This document shows positions 9,401-17,718 of a stretch of DNA of 36,957 bases, one piece after another. The notes beneath the pieces were generated by a model. The model did not search any database. It worked only from the letters and a program-made list of their open reading frames with translations, and was not told the origin of the DNA. Origin of the DNA: Brevundimonas sp. (GTDB taxonomy: Bacteria; Pseudomonadota; Alphaproteobacteria; Caulobacterales; Caulobacteraceae); NCBI RefSeq assembly GCF_030656255.1, contig NZ_JAUSOE010000156.1, positions 1-36,957 of the forward strand, read 5' to 3'. The translations under genes were made by a program, and so were the position numbers. How positions within the stretch are numbered: position 1 is the first letter of the stretch; every line of letters starts with the position of its first letter.

Positions 9401-11736
9401 CCGCCGACGGCCTCCCGGCGCGCGGTCTTCGCGGCCGAGACCATATTGGTCAGCGCCGCCTCGGTCTCGGGCCAGCCGCGGGTCTTCAGGCCACAGTCCG
9501 GGTTCACCCACAGCCGGTCCGCCGGCAGCTTGCCCGCCGCCGCCGTCAGCAGGGCCGCCATCTCATCCACCGACGGCACGCGCGGCGAGTGGATGTCATA
9601 GACGCCCGGGCCGATCTCGGCCGGATAGCGATAGTCGGAGAAGGCGTCGAGCAGCTCCATCCTGGACCGCGAGGTCTCGATGGAGATGACGTCGGCATCC
9701 ATGGCCCCGATGGACTGGATGATGTCGTTGAACTCGGAATAGCACATGTGGGTGTGGATCTGGGTTTCGTCCCGCACGCCCGAGGCGGTGATGCGGAAAC
9801 ACTCGACCGCCCAGTCCAGATAGGCCGCCCAGTCGGCGCGGCGCAGGGGCAGGCCCTCACGCAGGGCCGCCTCGTCGATCTGGATCACAGCGGCGCCGGC
9901 GGTTTCCAGATCGGTCACCTCGTCACGGATGGCGAAGGCGATCTGGCGGCAGGTCTCGCTGCGCGGCTGGTCGTCGCGCACGAAGGACCAGTTCAGGATC
10001 GTCACCGGCCCGGTCAGCATCCCCTTCATCGGCCGGTCGGTCAGGGATTGAGCATAGCGCCACCACTCCACCGTCATCGGCTTGGGCCGCGCGACGTCGC
10101 CAAAGATGATCGGCGGGCGGACGCAGCGCGAGCCATAGGACTGGACCCAGGCGGCCTTGGTGAAGACGAAGCCGGACAACTGCTCGCCGAAATACTGGAC
10201 CATGTCGTTGCGCTCGAACTCGCCGTGGACCAGCACGTCCAGACCCAGGTCTTCCTGCCATTTCACTGTCCGCGCCGTCTCTTCGCGCAGGAAGGCGGCG
10301 TAAGCGCCGTCGTCGATGACGCCCTTGCCGTGGTCGGCGCGCGCCTTCCGAACCTCGGACGTCTGGGGGAAGGAGCCGATGGTGGTGGTGGGATAGGCGG
10401 GCAGGTTCAGCCGCCGCTGCTGCACAGTGCGCCGGATTTCGAAGCTGGAGGTGCGGTTCGACAGGGCCGGGTCGGCGTCAGCGGCGCGCGCCTGGACCTT
10501 CGGATCATTGATGCGGGGCGAGGTGCGGCGCGAGGCGACGGCGGCGGTCGAGGCGTCCAGTTCAGCCTTCACCGCATCGCGGCCCTGGTTCAAGGCGCGG
10601 GCCAGGGTCGCCAGTTCGGCCACCTTCTGCACGGCGAAGGCCAGCCAGTTCTTGATCTCGGGCTCGAGCGCCGTCTCACGCTCCAGATCGATGGGTGTGT
10701 GCAGCAGTGAGCAGGACGGCGCCAGAACCACCCGGCGGCCCGAGGCGACCAGGGGCTCGACCCGGTCCAGCACGGCGTTCAGATCGGCTTTCCACACATT
10801 ACGGCCGTCGATGACGCCCAGCGACAACACCTGATCGGGACGCAGGGCCGAGGCGATCGGAGCCAGTTGCTCCGGGGCGCGGATCAGGTCGAGGTGCAGG
10901 CCATGCACCGGCAGCTTCAACGCCGTGTCCAGATTGTCGCCCAGCGCCCCGAAATAGGGGGTCAGCATCAGCTTGATCGGCGGCGTCACATCGGCCAGCA
11001 CGCGATAGGCGTGATCATAGGCGGCCTTGGCCTCGTCGCTCAGATCCGTGACCAGGCAGGGTTCGTCCATCTGCACCCAGGTCGCGCCCGCGCGCGCCAG
11101 CGATCGCAGCACCTCGGCATAGACCGGCAGCAGACGGGGAAGCAGGCTGAGGACGTCGAAGTCGCCCCCGCGCGTCTTGCCCAGCAGCAGATAGCTGACC
11201 GGCCCCAGCAACACAGGCCGCGTGTCGATTCCCTGGCCCTTGGCTTCCAGATACTCGTCCAGGACCTTGGTCGAGCCCAGTCCGAAGACCTGGTCGGCGG
11301 TGAACTCGGGCGCGAGATAATGGTAGTTGGTGTCGAACCATTTGGTCATCTCCATCGCCGGCACGCCCTCGCCGCCGCCGTGGACATGGCCGTGTTCGCA
11401 GACCTGGGCGTCGCCTCGCGACCCTCTAGCCATGGCGAAATAGGTCGCCAGATCGACCCGATCTCCGCTCCAGCCATAGGCGGCGGGCACAGCCCCGACC
11501 ATGGCGGTCAGGTCCAGCACCTGGTCATAAAGAGAGAAGTCGTTCGACGGCACGATGTCGGCGCCCAGATCGCGCTGACGGGCCCAGGTCAGTGCGCGCA
11601 GGTCGGCGGCGGTGGACAGCAGGGCGTCCGCATCGATCTTGCCGGCCCAATAGGCCTCAAGCGCGGTCTTCAGTTCTCTCTTGGGGCCGATGCGGGGAAA
11701 GCCGAGGGTGGCGACCTGGACGGTGTGGCGGGTCAT
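9397..11736 (-). CDS. metE: Cobalamin-independent methionine synthase
   Basis: MetE transfers a methyl group from 5-methyltetrahydropteroyltriglutamate to homocysteine, the last step of methionine synthesis, without vitamin B12. The product is 779 residues from the ATG at 11736 ([22 protein letters not shown]), close to the E. coli 753. The frame is open 34 codons further upstream, but that part is untranslated leader. Both halves of the enzyme are present. The zinc site is visible in the C-terminal half as [10 protein letters not shown] and, near the end, [13 protein letters not shown]. It is preceded by a cobalamin riboswitch, so B12 should switch it off in favour of a B12-dependent enzyme encoded elsewhere. 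It is coupled by GTGA to the thioesterase gene. Confidence 0.97.
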   Translation of the reverse strand: MTRHTVQVATLGFPRIGPKRELKTALEAYWAGKIDADALLSTAADLRALTWARQRDLGADIVPSNDFSLYDQVLDLTAMVGAVPAAYGWSGDRVDLATYFAMARGSRGDAQVCEHGHVHGGGEGVPAMEMTKWFDTNYHYLAPEFTADQVFGLGSTKVLDEYLEAKGQGIDTRPVLLGPVSYLLLGKTRGGDFDVLSLLPRLLPVYAEVLRSLARAGATWVQMDEPCLVTDLSDEAKAAYDHAYRVLADVTPPIKLMLTPYFGALGDNLDTALKLPVHGLHLDLIRAPEQLAPIASALRPDQVLSLGVIDGRNVWKADLNAVLDRVEPLVASGRRVVLAPSCSLLHTPIDLERETALEPEIKNWLAFAVQKVAELATLARALNQGRDAVKAELDASTAAVASRRTSPRINDPKVQARAADADPALSNRTSSFEIRRTVQQRRLNLPAYPTTTIGSFPQTSEVRKARADHGKGVIDDGAYAAFLREETARTVKWQEDLGLDVLVHGEFERNDMVQYFGEQLSGFVFTKAAWVQSYGSRCVRPPIIFGDVARPKPMTVEWWRYAQSLTDRPMKGMLTGPVTILNWSFVRDDQPRSETCRQIAFAIRDEVTDLETAGAAVIQIDEAALREGLPLRRADWAAYLDWAVECFRITASGVRDETQIHTHMCYSEFNDIIQSIGAMDADVISIETSRSRMELLDAFSDYRYPAEIGPGVYDIHSPRVPSVDEMAALLTAAAGKLPADRLWVNPDCGLKTRGWPETEAALTNMVSAAKTARREAVGG

Positions 11737-11743
11737 GACATTC

Positions 11744-11768
11744 GAAACCTGTGTTGTGGCCAGGTTTC
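11744..11768 (-). promoter_or_regulatory. Hairpin just upstream of the metE start codon
   Basis: On the minus strand GAAACCTG and CAGGTTTC form a perfect 8-bp stem around a 9-nt loop, ending seven bases before the metE ATG. The only purine-rich candidate Shine-Dalgarno (AGG) falls within the 3' arm. It is therefore a good candidate for the translational expression platform of the riboswitch, but pairing with the aptamer was not worked out. Confidence 0.45.
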
Positions 11769-11861
11769 GGACAGGGTCGCGCGGACGCCGACGCGGACGT
11801 GCAGGGTCCGGCGGCGCGCATGCGGCCTGACCGGACACCCCGCCGGAGGACGTTATCTGTC

Positions 11862-12030
11862 GGGGCAGGTCTCCTGGCTCACGGGTCGACGCCTCGGGTC
11901 CGGCCTTCCCGGCGCGAACGCCAGTGACACGAGATGGACCCTCGACTCGCCGCTTACAGTTGCGGGGGCAGCGCCGGTTTCACACCGGCTTCCCTCTTAG
12001 CTCCACGCGATCCGAAGACCGCGTGCAGAC
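11862..12030 (-). ncRNA. Cobalamin (B12) riboswitch upstream of metE
   Basis: Read on the minus strand, this stretch carries the conserved cobalamin aptamer blocks in order: AGAGGGAAGCCGGTG, then CGGCGCTGCCCCCGCAACTG with TAAGCGG, then GTCACTGG, GCCGGGAAGGC, and the terminal GAGCCAGGAGACCTGCC. These are the AdoCbl riboswitch core and B12-box motifs. It precedes metE by about 125 bases, a classic target: binding of B12 should lower metE expression. The ends are approximate, set by where the conserved blocks and closing helix stop. Confidence 0.93.
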
Positions 12031-12042
12031 CACGACTCCGGC

Positions 12043-12071
12043 ACATGAGCGCAAGGACGCACGGCCGTCAA
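12043..12071 (-). promoter_or_regulatory. Candidate metE promoter
   Basis: On the minus strand TTGACG (12071-12066) and TCATGT (12048-12043) are 17 bases apart. A transcript starting a few bases later would begin right at the riboswitch, which supports the placement. The -10 element is weak. Confidence 0.4.
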
Positions 12072-12073
12072 TA

Positions 12074-12095
12074 CATATAAGGATATGCTTATATG
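12074..12095. promoter_or_regulatory. Perfect 8-6-8 palindrome, likely operator for metE
   Basis: CATATAAG and CTTATATG form a perfect inverted repeat around a 6-base centre. It is very AT-rich in a GC-rich genome and lies two bases upstream of the candidate metE -35 box. The size and symmetry suit a dimeric repressor. ArsR-family regulators such as SahR, which controls methionine-cycle genes in proteobacteria, bind palindromes of this general kind. The regulator's identity is my inference. Confidence 0.5.
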
Positions 12096-12301
12096 ATTAT
12101 GTGATTGCCGGCCATTAACCCCTTGCCGCAGGAAACGCCTGCAAGTGACACATTCCGACCACAAGGCGTGGCGAATGGGCCACATGTCAGTTTCAAGACA
12201 CTTATGTAACGACGGTTTATTGCTCAGCTTTGGCCGCCGACTGGTAGCAGCCGCCCTCTCCGGACCCCCATCCGGGCACAGACTGCTAAGGACAAAAGAA
12301 A
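12096..12301 (+). other. Leader region of the barrel gene, no gene seen
   Basis: There is no convincing coding frame here. The region should hold the promoter of the barrel gene that follows, but I cannot pick a clear pair of boxes. There are small hairpins, GCAGG/CCTGC near 12127 and CCGGA/TCCGG at 12260-12275. The stretch ends with AAGGA, a good ribosome-binding site, about 10 bases before the ATG at 12302. Confidence 0.4.
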
Positions 12302-13057
12302 ATGAAGACGATCCTCCTCGCCTCGGCCGCCGCCGCCACCCTGTTCGCCGCCCCGGCCTTCGCCCAGGACGCCATCGGTTCGGTCGGCGTCACCTATTCC
12401 AACCCGTCGTTCGACACCGGCGCCGATGACGCCGACGCCGACGTCTGGACCGTGGACGGCACGGTCGCCCTGCCGGCCGCCGACTGGACCGTGACCCTGA
12501 ACGGCGCGATCGACTACACCAAGGCCTATGGTGAAGAAGACACCACCGGCGCCGCCGCCGCTCACCTGACCAAGATGTGGGCCTCGGACGTCCGCGCCGG
12601 CGCCTTCGTCGCCGCCAACGGCATCGGTACGGGCAACGACACCATCTGGACCGTCGGCGCCGAAGCCCAGAAGTACCTGTCGAACGCGACCCTGACCGGT
12701 CAAGTCGCCTACACCACGTCGGACGACAGCGACGCCGACATCTGGACCGTCGGCGGCGACGCCGCCTTCTATGTCATGCCGAACCTGCGTCTGAACGCCG
12801 GCGTCAGCTACAACAACGTCGATCTGGCCGGCAGCGATCTGGACGCCTGGACCTACGGCGTCGGCGCCGAGTACGAAATCGAGAACACCCCGTTCTCGGT
12901 CGGCGCTTCCTACACCCGCGCCGACATCGACTCGCTCGACGTCGACACCTGGTCGCTGGGCGTTCGCTACAGCTTCGGCGGCGGTCTGCAAGCGCGTGAC
13001 CGCGCCGGCGCAAGCCTGGGCGTCACGTCCATCGTCAGCGCCCTGGGCGGCCTGTAA
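12302..13057 (+). CDS. Outer-membrane beta-barrel (porin-like) protein
   Basis: This is a 251-residue secreted protein with a clear signal peptide (about residues 1-21, cut after APAFA). The mature part alternates polar and hydrophobic residues as in a small outer-membrane barrel. A strand motif recurs five times: D-x-D-x-W-T/S followed by G, with tryptophans near residues 49, 116, 148, 183 and 217. The last barrel strand appears to end at GVRYSFGG (about 227), but a further tail of about 23 residues follows, so the usual terminal aromatic residue is not at the C-terminus. It has a good ribosome-binding site and its own strong terminator. Its role could be a pore or a structural protein; the substrate is unknown. 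Confidence 0.8.
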   Translation: MKTILLASAAAATLFAAPAFAQDAIGSVGVTYSNPSFDTGADDADADVWTVDGTVALPAADWTVTLNGAIDYTKAYGEEDTTGAAAAHLTKMWASDVRAGAFVAANGIGTGNDTIWTVGAEAQKYLSNATLTGQVAYTTSDDSDADIWTVGGDAAFYVMPNLRLNAGVSYNNVDLAGSDLDAWTYGVGAEYEIENTPFSVGASYTRADIDSLDVDTWSLGVRYSFGGGLQARDRAGASLGVTSIVSALGGL

Positions 13058-13085
13058 GCAACGGCCTCCCTTACGGGATGAGAAG

Positions 13086-13120
13086 AGCCCCGGCGGAGCA
13101 ATCCGCCGGGGCTTTGTCTT
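13086..13120 (+). terminator. Rho-independent terminator of the barrel gene
   Basis: A perfect 12-bp GC-rich stem (AGCCCCGGCGGA with TCCGCCGGGGCT) with a GCAA tetraloop is followed by TTGTCTT. It lies 28 bases after the barrel gene's stop codon. Confidence 0.9.
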
Positions 13121-13132
13121 GTCTGGCTCGAC

Positions 13133-13171
13133 GCACGAAAAAGGCCCCCGGGGTTCCACGACCGGGGGCCT
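13133..13171 (-). terminator. Rho-independent terminator of the GSG-repeat protein gene
   Basis: On the minus strand a 10-bp stem AGGCCCCCGG/CCGGGGGCCT with a 10-nt loop is followed by a run of five T. It lies 25 bases beyond the stop codon of the gene at 13197-14087, forming a back-to-back terminator pair with the preceding one. Confidence 0.85.
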
Positions 13172-13196
13172 CTCCTCTCGCGGCGAGATACGGGTC

Positions 13197-14087
13197 TTAA
13201 CGCCCGATATGAAGCGTCCCGGACCCGACGACGGAGCGGGACACGGAGCCTGTGGCGGCGGCGACGCGGACGTCGCCCGAGCCGGCGATGGCGACGCTGA
13301 GGTCGCGGGTGGTTCCGCCGTAGCGGACGCCGCCGGACCCGCCGATGGCGACCGACAGCTTGTCCATCCGCCCCTGGCGGACGTTCACCCCGCCTGAGCC
13401 GCCGATGGAGATGTCGCCCTGACCATTGGCGCCGGCGACCTCCACATTGCCCGAACCGCCGACAGCGACCTTGAGGTCGCCGGTGCCGCCGGCCGAAATC
13501 GAGCCCGATCCGCCCACGCTGGCGTCCAGCGTCCGCGATGTCCCGGCCCGGATCGAGCCCGAACCGCCGACGCCCAGTTCAAGGTCGCCGTCCACATTGG
13601 CGATGGTCCAGGCGCCGCAGCCGCCGCTGTCCAGTTCGACCGAGCGCGCGCCGCGGCCCACGGCGCCGAAGACGGCGCCCCCGGCGCTGACATCCACGTT
13701 CCGCGGCGTGCGCAGGATGATCAAGGGGGCGTCCTCCAGCCGGATGCGCCCCAGGTCGCGCACCTCGACCGTCGCGCCCTGGCCGGGCTGGGCGGCGTCG
13801 GCGCGGCCGGGGTTGCAGTTGCGAATGGCGGTGTTGCCGCCCCAGAAGCCATTGCGGCGAAGTCCGCCGTCGATCTCCACGTCGCGGCCGTTGCGACGCA
13901 CCTGTACGGCCGGCAGCCGTGACCGGCCCTGCGTCACCTCGACGGCGATGTCCGAGCGATCCTCGACGATGACGACCACGCGCGCCACGGCGTTGCGGAT
14001 CTCGACTTCGCCTGCCGAGGCGGGCGCGGCGGCGGCCAGACCCGTCAGGGCGGCGACGGCGGCAGCGGCGATCAGAGCGGTTTTCAT
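13197..14087 (-). CDS. Secreted GSG-repeat protein of the DUF2807 (head GIN) type
   Basis: This is a 296-residue exported protein with a signal peptide (about 1-25, cut after APASA). After a moderately charged N-terminal part, the last 150 residues repeat a short unit ending in GGSGS, GGSGN or GGSGG about eight times (for example GVGGSGSIRAG, SVGGSGSISAG, SIGGSGGVNVR). This is typical of the DUF2807 'putative auto-transporter adhesin, head GIN' family, thought to fold as a beta-helix in the periplasm or at the surface. Its function is not established. Upstream, AACTCGA occurs twice 14 bases apart (14150 and 14164), possibly part of its control region. Confidence 0.8.
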   Translation of the reverse strand: MKTALIAAAAVAALTGLAAAAPASAGEVEIRNAVARVVVIVEDRSDIAVEVTQGRSRLPAVQVRRNGRDVEIDGGLRRNGFWGGNTAIRNCNPGRADAAQPGQGATVEVRDLGRIRLEDAPLIILRTPRNVDVSAGGAVFGAVGRGARSVELDSGGCGAWTIANVDGDLELGVGGSGSIRAGTSRTLDASVGGSGSISAGGTGDLKVAVGGSGNVEVAGANGQGDISIGGSGGVNVRQGRMDKLSVAIGGSGGVRYGGTTRDLSVAIAGSGDVRVAAATGSVSRSVVGSGTLHIGR

Positions 14088-14171
14088 GGAGGTGTTCCCT
14101 TTCCCGACTATGAGGAAAAGGTGCGCCCTGGCCGCCCGCGAGTCATTTTAACTCGAGGTCATGAACTCGAA

Positions 14172-15086
14172 TTAACGGGCGGCGCTCAATGCGCCCGCCC
14201 CGTCTTCAGCCCCGACCTCGGGTTGGAAGTCGCGCTCGAAGGTCGCGATTTGGCTCTTCATCGCCCCGACTCGTTTCAGAGCCAGCGACGCGACCCAGCG
14301 CGCCGCCAGTTCCGGCGTCGCCATGCCGTCGGTGTAGCGCGGCCGACCGCCCCGGCTGCGGATCACGGCGTTGGTGAACAGCGCGCCGTTTCGGAACCGC
14401 GACGGCCAGGTCTGGAAATCCATCGACAGGCTGACGCAGAACCGATCCAGGTTCTCCACCCGGTGCGGCGCGTACAGCGGCCAGGTCAGGGCGCGGCCGG
14501 GCTCCAGGTCCATGACCTGGGCCTCGTTCTCGAACGCCAGATCATAGGGCAGTTCCTCCGTCGTCTGGCGCGCGACGACCTGTTCCATGCTGCGCTCGGG
14601 CAGATGCCGCTCGTCGCCCGGATAGACGAACAGCCGCTTGCGCCCGCGCAGGTGAAACAGCACCACCCCCGCCGCATCGAAATGATAGGGCACCCGCGCC
14701 TTGGGCGAGGACAGGATCAACTGGCCCGCGTTCCGCACCGCTCGCAGGCCCGGATAGGTCGCCTGGATGGCGGCGAAATCCTTCATCGCCGCAGCCCACA
14801 GCTCGGGCCAGGCCGTCTCGACCCCGCGCAGATTGACCCAGAGCCGCCCCTGTTTGATCGCCTCCAACAGGTCCTCGCCCGACAGCCGCCCACGCGCGCC
14901 GGTGCGCAAGGACACCTGGCCCGCGTCGTCGTAGTCGTACAGGTTGATGTCGAACAGTTCGGCCGGATATCGGTCCAGCACGGCGGCCAGGGCGGCGTCC
15001 TCGGCGAAGCCCTGTTCGACCAGGCTGTGCGGATGGGTCTTGGCCTCGGCGATGGGGCCGGGATAGCGGGTGCGGCGGTCGCTCAT
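14172..15086 (-). CDS. JmjC/cupin-like iron oxygenase domain protein
   Basis: The 304-residue product resembles cupin-8/JmjC proteins, a 2-oxoglutarate- and Fe(II)-dependent oxygenase superfamily. The HxD half of the facial triad is seen as YHFDAAG (His135, Asp137) and the distal histidine as YAPHRVEN (His208), with a cupin-like LFHLRGRKRLFVYPGD strand pair between. I start it at the ATG at 15086 because TGAGGA lies eight bases upstream; two earlier in-frame ATGs would overlap the GNAT gene. It follows that gene by 10 bases and is surely cotranscribed. The substrate is unknown; hydroxylation of a protein or small molecule is possible. Confidence 0.7.
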   Translation of the reverse strand: MSDRRTRYPGPIAEAKTHPHSLVEQGFAEDAALAAVLDRYPAELFDINLYDYDDAGQVSLRTGARGRLSGEDLLEAIKQGRLWVNLRGVETAWPELWAAAMKDFAAIQATYPGLRAVRNAGQLILSSPKARVPYHFDAAGVVLFHLRGRKRLFVYPGDERHLPERSMEQVVARQTTEELPYDLAFENEAQVMDLEPGRALTWPLYAPHRVENLDRFCVSLSMDFQTWPSRFRNGALFTNAVIRSRGGRPRYTDGMATPELAARWVASLALKRVGAMKSQIATFERDFQPEVGAEDGAGALSAAR

Positions 15087-15096
15087 GATCGTATCC

Positions 15097-16257
15097 TCAG
15101 ACATGGGCGACACGCGCGGGCGTCTTCTTGCGGGCGGCGGCCTTGCTGACGGCGGACCGAACCGCGACGGCCGCGCCGCGCAGGCGCCCGACCGGCGAGG
15201 CCTCGCAGGCCTCGATGGTGGACCAGCGACGGCGCAGCGACGCCCGCAGCGCCTCGCCGCGACCGCCCGCCTTGTCCAGCACGCCCACCGCTGCGTCGCC
15301 CAGGGCCTGGGTCAGGCCGGGCCGCATCACAACCGCCTCGCGCACCGTCTGGCGGGCGTTGACGAAATACTTCTTGTAGCTCTCGCCCTCGAACCCGAAG
15401 TCGAACACCCGGAATCCCTCGGCCGAGGCCAGGCGCATGGTGTCCATGCTCAGCAGTATCCCCGGCGAGCAACGGGCCAGGCTGGGCTCATAGACCGGGA
15501 ACCAGAAATGATAATGCCGGCCGGCATGGAGCGAGAACTCGATCGCCACCAGCTTGTCCCCGGCATGCATGGCCGCCATCGAGGCTCCGAAGTCGGGCCG
15601 GGGATCCGCCATCAGGGCGTGGAGCAGGTCGCGCGTCCAGCCGCAGGCGAAGATGTCGTGCAGGCCCGAGCGGCGATACTGCGCCGCCTTCAGGTCGATC
15701 AACTGATCCAGCAGGGCCGGGTCGTGCAGGCCGCGTTCGACCCGAACGGGGCCCAGTTCGGCCTCCAGGCTGCGACGGGCCCGTTCCTTGTCCTTGAAAT
15801 ATTTGCCGAAGGTCGAGCGACGTTCAGCGTACCAGGCGTCGAAGCCGGGATCCGGCATGACGACCTGAACCGTCTCACGCGCCTGGCCCGTCTCGGCCGC
15901 ACCGATCCAGCCGGGGACGTTCAACCGACGCGCATGAAGCAAATGCGCCACCTGTTCCAGGGTGATGGTCTCGCCCTCGGCGGCGATCACGCCGTGATAG
16001 TCGTTCATCGGCGCGCCCAGCGGCTGCACCGATCCACCGCGTTTCTGATGCGGGAAGAAGCCGACGACCCGACCGCCGCGCCGAAACACGGCCACGGCCG
16101 CGCCCGGACAGACGCAAGCGGCGATCTGCGTATAGTCCCAGCGGAAATAGGGACTGGTCAGGGCCGGATTGGTCGCCGTCCAGTCGCGCCACAGGGCGAT
16201 CGCGGCGGCGTCCAACGCCTCCGCCTTCATGATCTCCACCTGTAGCGTATCAGCCAT
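15097..16257 (-). CDS. CelD/BioF2-like GNAT acyltransferase
   Basis: The 386-residue product looks like the long GNAT-fold acyltransferases of the CelD/FemAB-related group. It shows a diverged N-terminal half and a C-terminal GNAT half with LVAIEFSLHAGRHYHFWFPVYEP and FRVFDFGFEGESYKKYF, typical of this group. The C-terminus is basic (about residues 350-386). Relatives acylate polysaccharides or peptidoglycan precursors, and in Caulobacter such an enzyme (HfsK) modifies the holdfast; whether this protein does so is unknown. Start choice is between ATGs at 16269 and 16257; I prefer the second. It is the first gene of a two-gene unit with the cupin-like protein. Confidence 0.7.
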   Translation of the reverse strand: MADTLQVEIMKAEALDAAAIALWRDWTATNPALTSPYFRWDYTQIAACVCPGAAVAVFRRGGRVVGFFPHQKRGGSVQPLGAPMNDYHGVIAAEGETITLEQVAHLLHARRLNVPGWIGAAETGQARETVQVVMPDPGFDAWYAERRSTFGKYFKDKERARRSLEAELGPVRVERGLHDPALLDQLIDLKAAQYRRSGLHDIFACGWTRDLLHALMADPRPDFGASMAAMHAGDKLVAIEFSLHAGRHYHFWFPVYEPSLARCSPGILLSMDTMRLASAEGFRVFDFGFEGESYKKYFVNARQTVREAVVMRPGLTQALGDAAVGVLDKAGGRGEALRASLRRRWSTIEACEASPVGRLRGAAVAVRSAVSKAAARKKTPARVAHV

Positions 16258-16433
16258 CCGCGTCCCCATCCGTCCCTATAGAGCAAGGGTCGTTCCAGAC
16301 TTTAACCCTGCCCCCTGCCCCGTTTCGGTACGGTTCATCGGCATGGTGAACAGGATGATATCGCCGCACCAGGGAGCCGCGCCGGCCGGCGCGCGTTCCA
16401 CCTTTCGGAGACCTGCTCCGTGAGGAACCTGAC

Positions 16434-16607
16434 ATGACAGACGCACGCCCCGAAGAGCGGCCCGACGATCGCTCGGTTGAGAATGAAAATCTGCGTAAGG
16501 ACCAAAACGGCGAACCGCCGCGTCCCGCGACCGAACCCAAGGGGTCGGAAGGCTCCAGCAACTCGGGCGAAACGGCGACGGATCCCGCGACGGGCGAAGA
16601 GAACTGA
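16434..16607 (+). CDS. Small acidic, probably disordered protein
   Basis: This is a 57-residue frame beginning MTDARPEERPDDRSVE and ending in DPATGEEN. A good GAGGA ribosome-binding site lies eight bases before its ATG. The composition is Glu, Asp, Pro, Gly, Ser and Arg with almost no hydrophobic residues, so it should be disordered and soluble. No family is recognised. It lies 45 bases ahead of the L,D-transpeptidase gene on the same strand and may share its transcript. Confidence 0.5.
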   Translation: MTDARPEERPDDRSVENENLRKDQNGEPPRPATEPKGSEGSSNSGETATDPATGEEN

Positions 16608-16652
16608 GTCTAGGCCCGCCCGCCCTCCTCTATCGCGTCCGAAAGCTTCTTA

Positions 16653-17708
16653 ATGAACCGCCGTTTCGCCTGCCTCGCCTCCGGTCTTTCTATCCTGACC
16701 CTGGCCGCCTGTTCCCCGCCCGCCGACAATGACCGAGAGTCGGCGACGCCCCCCGCCGCCGAAGTCGCACAGTCCGGCCCACTGTCGCGCGACGCCATCG
16801 AAAACAGCGCCTATTCGCCGCCCGCTCCCGACGCGCCCGCGACGACGGCGCAAAATCCGGCTCAACCGGAACCCGCCCTGATCCGCGCCCAGGTCCTGCT
16901 GGAACGGGCGCGCTTCTCCCCCGGCGCCATCGACGGACTGGCGGGCTCGAACATGCGTCAGGCGATCTCGGCCTTCCAGGAGGCGCAGGGTCTGCCCGTC
17001 ACCGGCGAACTGGACGCCGACATCATGGGCCGGCTTCGCGCCGTGGGGATCGGCGCCGTGACCTCGACCTATCGGATCACCCAGCAGGACGTGGCCGGCC
17101 CCTATATCGGCGTAGTTCCGACCGATCTGGTGGCCCAGAGCGAGGCGGCCGCCATGGGATACGCCAATATCGTCGAGGCCCTGGCCGAACGGTTCCACGT
17201 GACTGAGAGCCTGCTGCGGGCGATGAATCCGGGCGCAGACTTCAACCGTGTCGGTCAGCCCCTGCTTGTTCCGGCGGTGAACACCACGCCCCTGCCCGCC
17301 GAGGTGGATCATATCGAGGTCGACAAGGCCGAGGGGTCGGTCAAGGCCTTCGCGGCTGACGGCAAGCTGATCGCCTATTTCCCGGCCACCATCGGCAGCG
17401 GCGACAATCCGACGCCGACCGGCACGGTCAAGGTCAACGGCGTCGCCCGCAATCCCGACTACACTTATGATCCCTCCAAGCTCAGCTACGGCGACGTGGG
17501 CCGCAAGGTGGTGGTGAAACCAGGACCGAACAATCCGGTCGGCGTGGTCTGGATCGACCTGAACAAGCCCAGCTACGGCATTCACGGCACGCCCGACCCG
17601 CATCTGGTCGGCAAGACCGCCTCGCACGGCTGCGTCCGCCTGACCAACTGGGACGCCTGGATGCTGGCCGACAAGGTCAAACCGGGCGTGACCGTGCGGT
17701 TCACCTGA
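16653..17708 (+). CDS. L,D-transpeptidase lipoprotein with peptidoglycan-binding domain
   Basis: This is an envelope enzyme that forms 3-3 cross-links in peptidoglycan or attaches proteins to it. The 351 residues begin with a lipoprotein signal (LTLAAC, Cys20), then a Pro/Ala-rich linker. A peptidoglycan-binding repeat follows at about 75-130 ([29 protein letters not shown]), then a LysM-like stretch at about 170-207. The YkuD catalytic domain covers about 219-350. The active site is [10 protein letters not shown] with His311, then TASHGCVRL with His325 and Cys327. It converges on the esterase gene with a gap of only 10 bases, leaving no room for a terminator. Confidence 0.92.
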   Translation: MNRRFACLASGLSILTLAACSPPADNDRESATPPAAEVAQSGPLSRDAIENSAYSPPAPDAPATTAQNPAQPEPALIRAQVLLERARFSPGAIDGLAGSNMRQAISAFQEAQGLPVTGELDADIMGRLRAVGIGAVTSTYRITQQDVAGPYIGVVPTDLVAQSEAAAMGYANIVEALAERFHVTESLLRAMNPGADFNRVGQPLLVPAVNTTPLPAEVDHIEVDKAEGSVKAFAADGKLIAYFPATIGSGDNPTPTGTVKVNGVARNPDYTYDPSKLSYGDVGRKVVVKPGPNNPVGVVWIDLNKPSYGIHGTPDPHLVGKTASHGCVRLTNWDAWMLADKVKPGVTVRFT

Positions 17709-17718
17709 TCCCTGCCGA

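Noticed and set aside
11737..11838. N-terminal extension of MetE by 34 residues
   Set aside because: The extra residues have no family similarity and lie in the riboswitch leader; the [17 protein letters not shown] start fits MetE.
12074..12095. The palindrome as a transcription terminator
   Set aside because: The stem is AT-rich and weak, and lies upstream of the riboswitch next to a -35 box, so an operator is the better reading.
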